The notes beneath the pieces were generated by a model, which saw only the letters and a list, made by a program, of their open reading frames with translations, had not been told where the DNA came from and did no database searches. From contig JAYEGM010000245.1 of assembly GCA_034659075.1 (NCBI GenBank), positions 1 to 7,332 on the forward strand: DNA of 7,332 bases, read 5' to 3'. Made by a program: the position numbers and the translations under genes. This document shows, one piece after another, positions 5,276-7,332 of the stretch; the stretch's first letter is position 1; each line of letters starts with the position of its first letter. Origin of the DNA: BMS3Bbin11 sp034659075 (GTDB lineage Bacteria > Pseudomonadota > Gammaproteobacteria > BMS3Bbin11).

Positions 5276-6655
5276 ATGTTCATAAGCGTTCTGGAACTAT
5301 TCAAGATCGGGATCGGGCCATCGAGTTCCCACACTATGGGCCCGATGGTGGCCGCGAAGGACTTTATTGAAAAGGCAGGATTGTTTTGCCACGAACATCC
5401 GGTAACAAAGGATTTGCATCTGCACTGCACGTTGAAGGGGTCTCTCGCGTACACGGGCAAGGGGCATGCAACCGATCGCGCCGTGACGCTGGGTTTGCAT
5501 GGTTATACCCCTGCAGGCATGGCAAACTATGATGCCGATGGGCTGTATGATGATCTTGCATCCCGGAACGCGGTAGCCTTGAATGGCGGCACCTTCCTCG
5601 GCTTTTCACCCAGATTCAACATTGAGTTTGATTTGAGTGATACCCTTCCCCAGCATCCCAATGGCATGGTTTTCCAACTCCTTGATGGAAGTGACAAGGT
5701 TCTGATCGAAGAGGTCTATTTTTCCATAGGCGGCGGATTTATCGCATCACTGGAGGAAATTGGCGAGCTCGTTGCTCCTATGAAAGCGACGTCGACTCAA
5801 TCCTGCCCATATCCGTTCGATTCAGCACGATCCATGGTTGCCATGGCAAATAGCAACAAACTATCGATAGCTGATATGAAGCGGGCAAATGAGACTGCTC
5901 ACATCACGGCCCAGAAACTCGAGGAAGGACTGGATGCTATATGGCATGCGATGCAACGATGCATCAACAATGGCCTGAGTTCAGATGGCTGCCTGCCGGG
6001 TGGCCTCAATATTGCGCGCCGAGCAAAGAAACTGTTTCATTATCTGAAGGAGACGCCAGACCAAGCCAGTCTGAACGAATGGTTATGCGCTTATGCGATG
6101 GCTGTCAACGAAGAAAACGCTGCCGGGAGACTGGTTGTCACGGCACCGACAAATGGCGCGGCGGGAGTGATTCCTGCCGTCCTGAATTACATAGTTGAAT
6201 TCGAGAGCATGAGTCGAACACAGGTACATGACTTCCTGCTTACCGCTGCCGCGATCGGTGGCTTGATCAAGCACCGCAGCTCCATCTCGGGTGCTGAAGT
6301 CGGTTGCCAGGGTGAAGTAGGCTCAGCAGCAGCAATGGCAGCTGCCGGGTTGTGCGCAGTTCGTGGTGGTACGCCACAACAGGTCGAAAATGCTGCCGAG
6401 ATTGCCCTTGAGCATCACCTCGGCATGACCTGCGACCCGGTCAATGGCCTGGTGCAGGTACCGTGTATCGAGCGAAACGGATTTGGTGCAATCAAAGCTT
6501 ACACGGCCGCTTCGCTCGCGATACATGGAACAGGTGAGCACTTTATGCCGCTGGATAATTGCATCGAGGCAATGAAGCAAACCGGACTCGAGATGTCGCA
6601 CAAGTACAAGGAAACATCACTCGGGGGACTGGCGGTCAGCTTTACCGAATGCTGA
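5276..6655 (+). CDS. sdaA: L-serine dehydratase, single-chain iron-sulphur type
   Basis: The enzyme deaminates L-serine to pyruvate and ammonia in the cytoplasm using an oxygen-sensitive 4Fe-4S cluster. I place the start at the ATG at 5276, giving MFISVLELFKIGIGPSSSHT and 459 residues, close to E. coli SdaA (about 454). The ATG at 5243 would add 11 residues absent from the family. Neither has a good ribosome binding site. The N-terminal beta domain carries GIGPSSSHTMGP (about 11-22) and GKGHATDRA. The catalytic domain has TAPTNGAAG (289-297) and cysteines 344 (GAEVGC), 386 (GMTC) and 397 (VQVPC), which are the cluster ligands in the Legionella enzyme at numbering one lower. The protein ends in Cys459, matching the C-terminal cysteine that occupies the active site of the Legionella enzyme. 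The frame is intact and all key residues are present. It appears to be monocistronic. Confidence 0.97.
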   Translation: MFISVLELFKIGIGPSSSHTMGPMVAAKDFIEKAGLFCHEHPVTKDLHLHCTLKGSLAYTGKGHATDRAVTLGLHGYTPAGMANYDADGLYDDLASRNAVALNGGTFLGFSPRFNIEFDLSDTLPQHPNGMVFQLLDGSDKVLIEEVYFSIGGGFIASLEEIGELVAPMKATSTQSCPYPFDSARSMVAMANSNKLSIADMKRANETAHITAQKLEEGLDAIWHAMQRCINNGLSSDGCLPGGLNIARRAKKLFHYLKETPDQASLNEWLCAYAMAVNEENAAGRLVVTAPTNGAAGVIPAVLNYIVEFESMSRTQVHDFLLTAAAIGGLIKHRSSISGAEVGCQGEVGSAAAMAAAGLCAVRGGTPQQVENAAEIALEHHLGMTCDPVNGLVQVPCIERNGFGAIKAYTAASLAIHGTGEHFMPLDNCIEAMKQTGLEMSHKYKETSLGGLAVSFTEC

Positions 6656-6670
6656 CTCCTGTAGAAGATC

Positions 6671-6690
6671 AGCTAATTCTATTAGTTTTA
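6671..6690 (+). terminator. Weak A+T-rich terminator after sdaA
   Basis: AGCTAAT (6671-6677) pairs with ATTAGTT (6681-6687), including one G-T pair, across a 3-nt loop and ends in T-rich sequence. It is 15 nt past the sdaA stop. The stem is A+T rich, so termination may be partial. Confidence 0.35.
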
Positions 6691-6752
6691 ACCAGCGTCT
6701 CGGAAAACACCCTTTAGGATGGCTTATCTTTGCACGAGGAGTGTCCGCAACT

Positions 6753-6929
6753 GGCCCAGGCTGTGTGAAAACGCTGAATTTGAATATTGGGTGGAGAAAC
6801 AGCGCGCCTTTACCTTCGCATTGGCGTCAATGTGGGATGATCTAGCTATTATCAGTGAGGTTCACTAGTTAAAGTGTCATCCTGTCCCAATCAACTAAAA
6901 TATTAATGTGTTTTCACACAGGCTGGACC
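6753..6929. mobile_element. MITE-like element or insertion sequence remnant
   Basis: The ends 6753-6772 and 6910-6929 are inverted repeats matching at 18 of 20 positions, with a perfect 12-base inner block (CTGTGTGAAAAC and its complement). Weaker matches continue a few bases outward. The roughly 137-bp interior has no ORF of useful size. I see no clear target-site duplication. Short length, inverted ends and no transposase fit a miniature inverted-repeat element or an internally deleted insertion sequence. From memory, ends containing TGTGTGAAAAC occur on insertion sequences of gammaproteobacteria, but I cannot name the family. Confidence 0.55.
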
Positions 6930-6988
6930 GGTTAGCGCCATTTCAGGTTGCATGGGATAAGTTTGATCTGCTTACATCGGCCAGATGC

Positions 6989-7012
6989 CCGCAGTCGACC
7001 CGAAGCGGCCCT
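6989..7012 (+). repeat. Dispersed intergenic repeat, partial copy 4
   Basis: CCGCAGTCGACCC (6989-7001) is identical to 4599-4611. The following GAAGCGGCC resembles the tail of copy 2 (GAGCGGCC, 2544-2551). GTCCGCAACTGGCC at 6743-6756, resembling the front of copy 3, may be the other part of this copy, split by the MITE-like element. Confidence 0.5.
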
Positions 7013-7047
7013 TTTTAATTAAATCCCCGGAAAATGTTAGAGGCTAT

Positions 7048-7332
7048 ATGAAAAGCAAGCGACGCCACAAACTTGCAGATCCGCTACGGTTCTTTGGACG
7101 CACGCTAGTTCGCATCAGTGCCGCGCTATTCTTATTACAGATCGCGCTAGCTACCCCTTTACTTGACGGGATTGTCCAGAGTTGGCTAAATGTCTCCAGC
7201 ACTGACACCATGGAAATCCCCGAGTACATCGTCATTCTCGGAGGTGGTGGCATTCCCAGCGACACAGGACTTTTGCGGACATACTACGGGGCAATGCATA
7301 GCATTTCGTTTCCCGACGCGACCGTCATCGTG
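7048..7332 (+). CDS. DUF218 / YdcF-ElyC-SanA family envelope protein, 5' part
   Basis: The frame runs off the right edge, so only the first 95 codons are seen. The ATG at 7048 follows AGAGG (7039-7043) by 4 nt. A basic cytoplasmic start (MKSKRRHK) precedes one membrane segment at about residues 19-38. The DUF218 domain then begins with PEYIVILGGGG (58-68) and SDTGLLRTYYGAM (71-83), the family signature in which a glycine-rich loop follows the first strand. Known relatives include E. coli ElyC and SanA, implicated in envelope and peptidoglycan integrity, and YdcF; the biochemical activity is not settled. Which subgroup this belongs to cannot be told from the visible part. It may head its own transcription unit, as the upstream region holds only repeats. 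Confidence 0.88.
   Translation, partial: MKSKRRHKLADPLRFFGRTLVRISAALFLLQIALATPLLDGIVQSWLNVSSTDTMEIPEYIVILGGGGIPSDTGLLRTYYGAMHSISFPDATVIV

Noticed and set aside
7044..7265. Minus-strand 73-codon frame at the right edge
   Set aside because: It is the shadow of the DUF218 gene, whose plus-strand translation shows clear family motifs and a ribosome binding site.

Overview
This window looks like chromosomal DNA of a gammaproteobacterium. The evidence is a single-chain, iron-sulphur type L-serine dehydratase that matches the Legionella enzyme almost residue for residue at its cluster cysteines, a DUF218/YdcF-type envelope protein, an SLC13-type permease with TrkA-C domains, and several copies of a short intergenic repeat of the kind common in that class. 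No rRNA, tRNA, CRISPR array or intact transposase gene is visible. Base composition is uneven: the left-edge gene is very A+T rich, the serine dehydratase is near or above half G+C, and the genes between are intermediate.

Layout. (1) 2-490 (+): the 3' part of an A+T-rich gene of unproven function. (2) 491-879: a gene-free stretch with a copy of a dispersed repeat, a fragment that re-encodes seven residues of the left-edge gene, and a near-consensus sigma-70 promoter. (3) 880-2368 (+): two consecutive genes for exported proteins, a putative HExxH/ExxxD zinc peptidase and a small cysteine-containing protein, closed by two tandem intrinsic terminators at 2382-2447. Direct repeats (517-579 and 2471-2533) bracket this unit. 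(4) 2571-4340 (-): an SLC13-family anion permease. (5) 4341-4836: no large gene, but dense RNA structure on the + strand (overlapping alternative hairpins, strong terminators), a third repeat copy and a long hairpin. (6) 4837-5076 (-): a very small acidic exported protein. (7) 5276-6655 (+): L-serine dehydratase. (8) 6656-7047: a MITE-like element with about 20-bp inverted ends and a fourth partial repeat copy. (9) 7048 to the right edge (+): the start of a DUF218 protein.

How the genes relate. Most are separate transcription units divided by terminators or opposite orientation. The only clear operon is the putative peptidase plus the small exported protein. Their shared promoter, shared terminators, export signals and flanking repeats make them the best candidate here for an undescribed functional pair, but any relationship such as peptidase/inhibitor or peptidase/substrate is inference. 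The second candidate is a possible small RNA at 4440-4537, upstream of and divergent from the permease gene.
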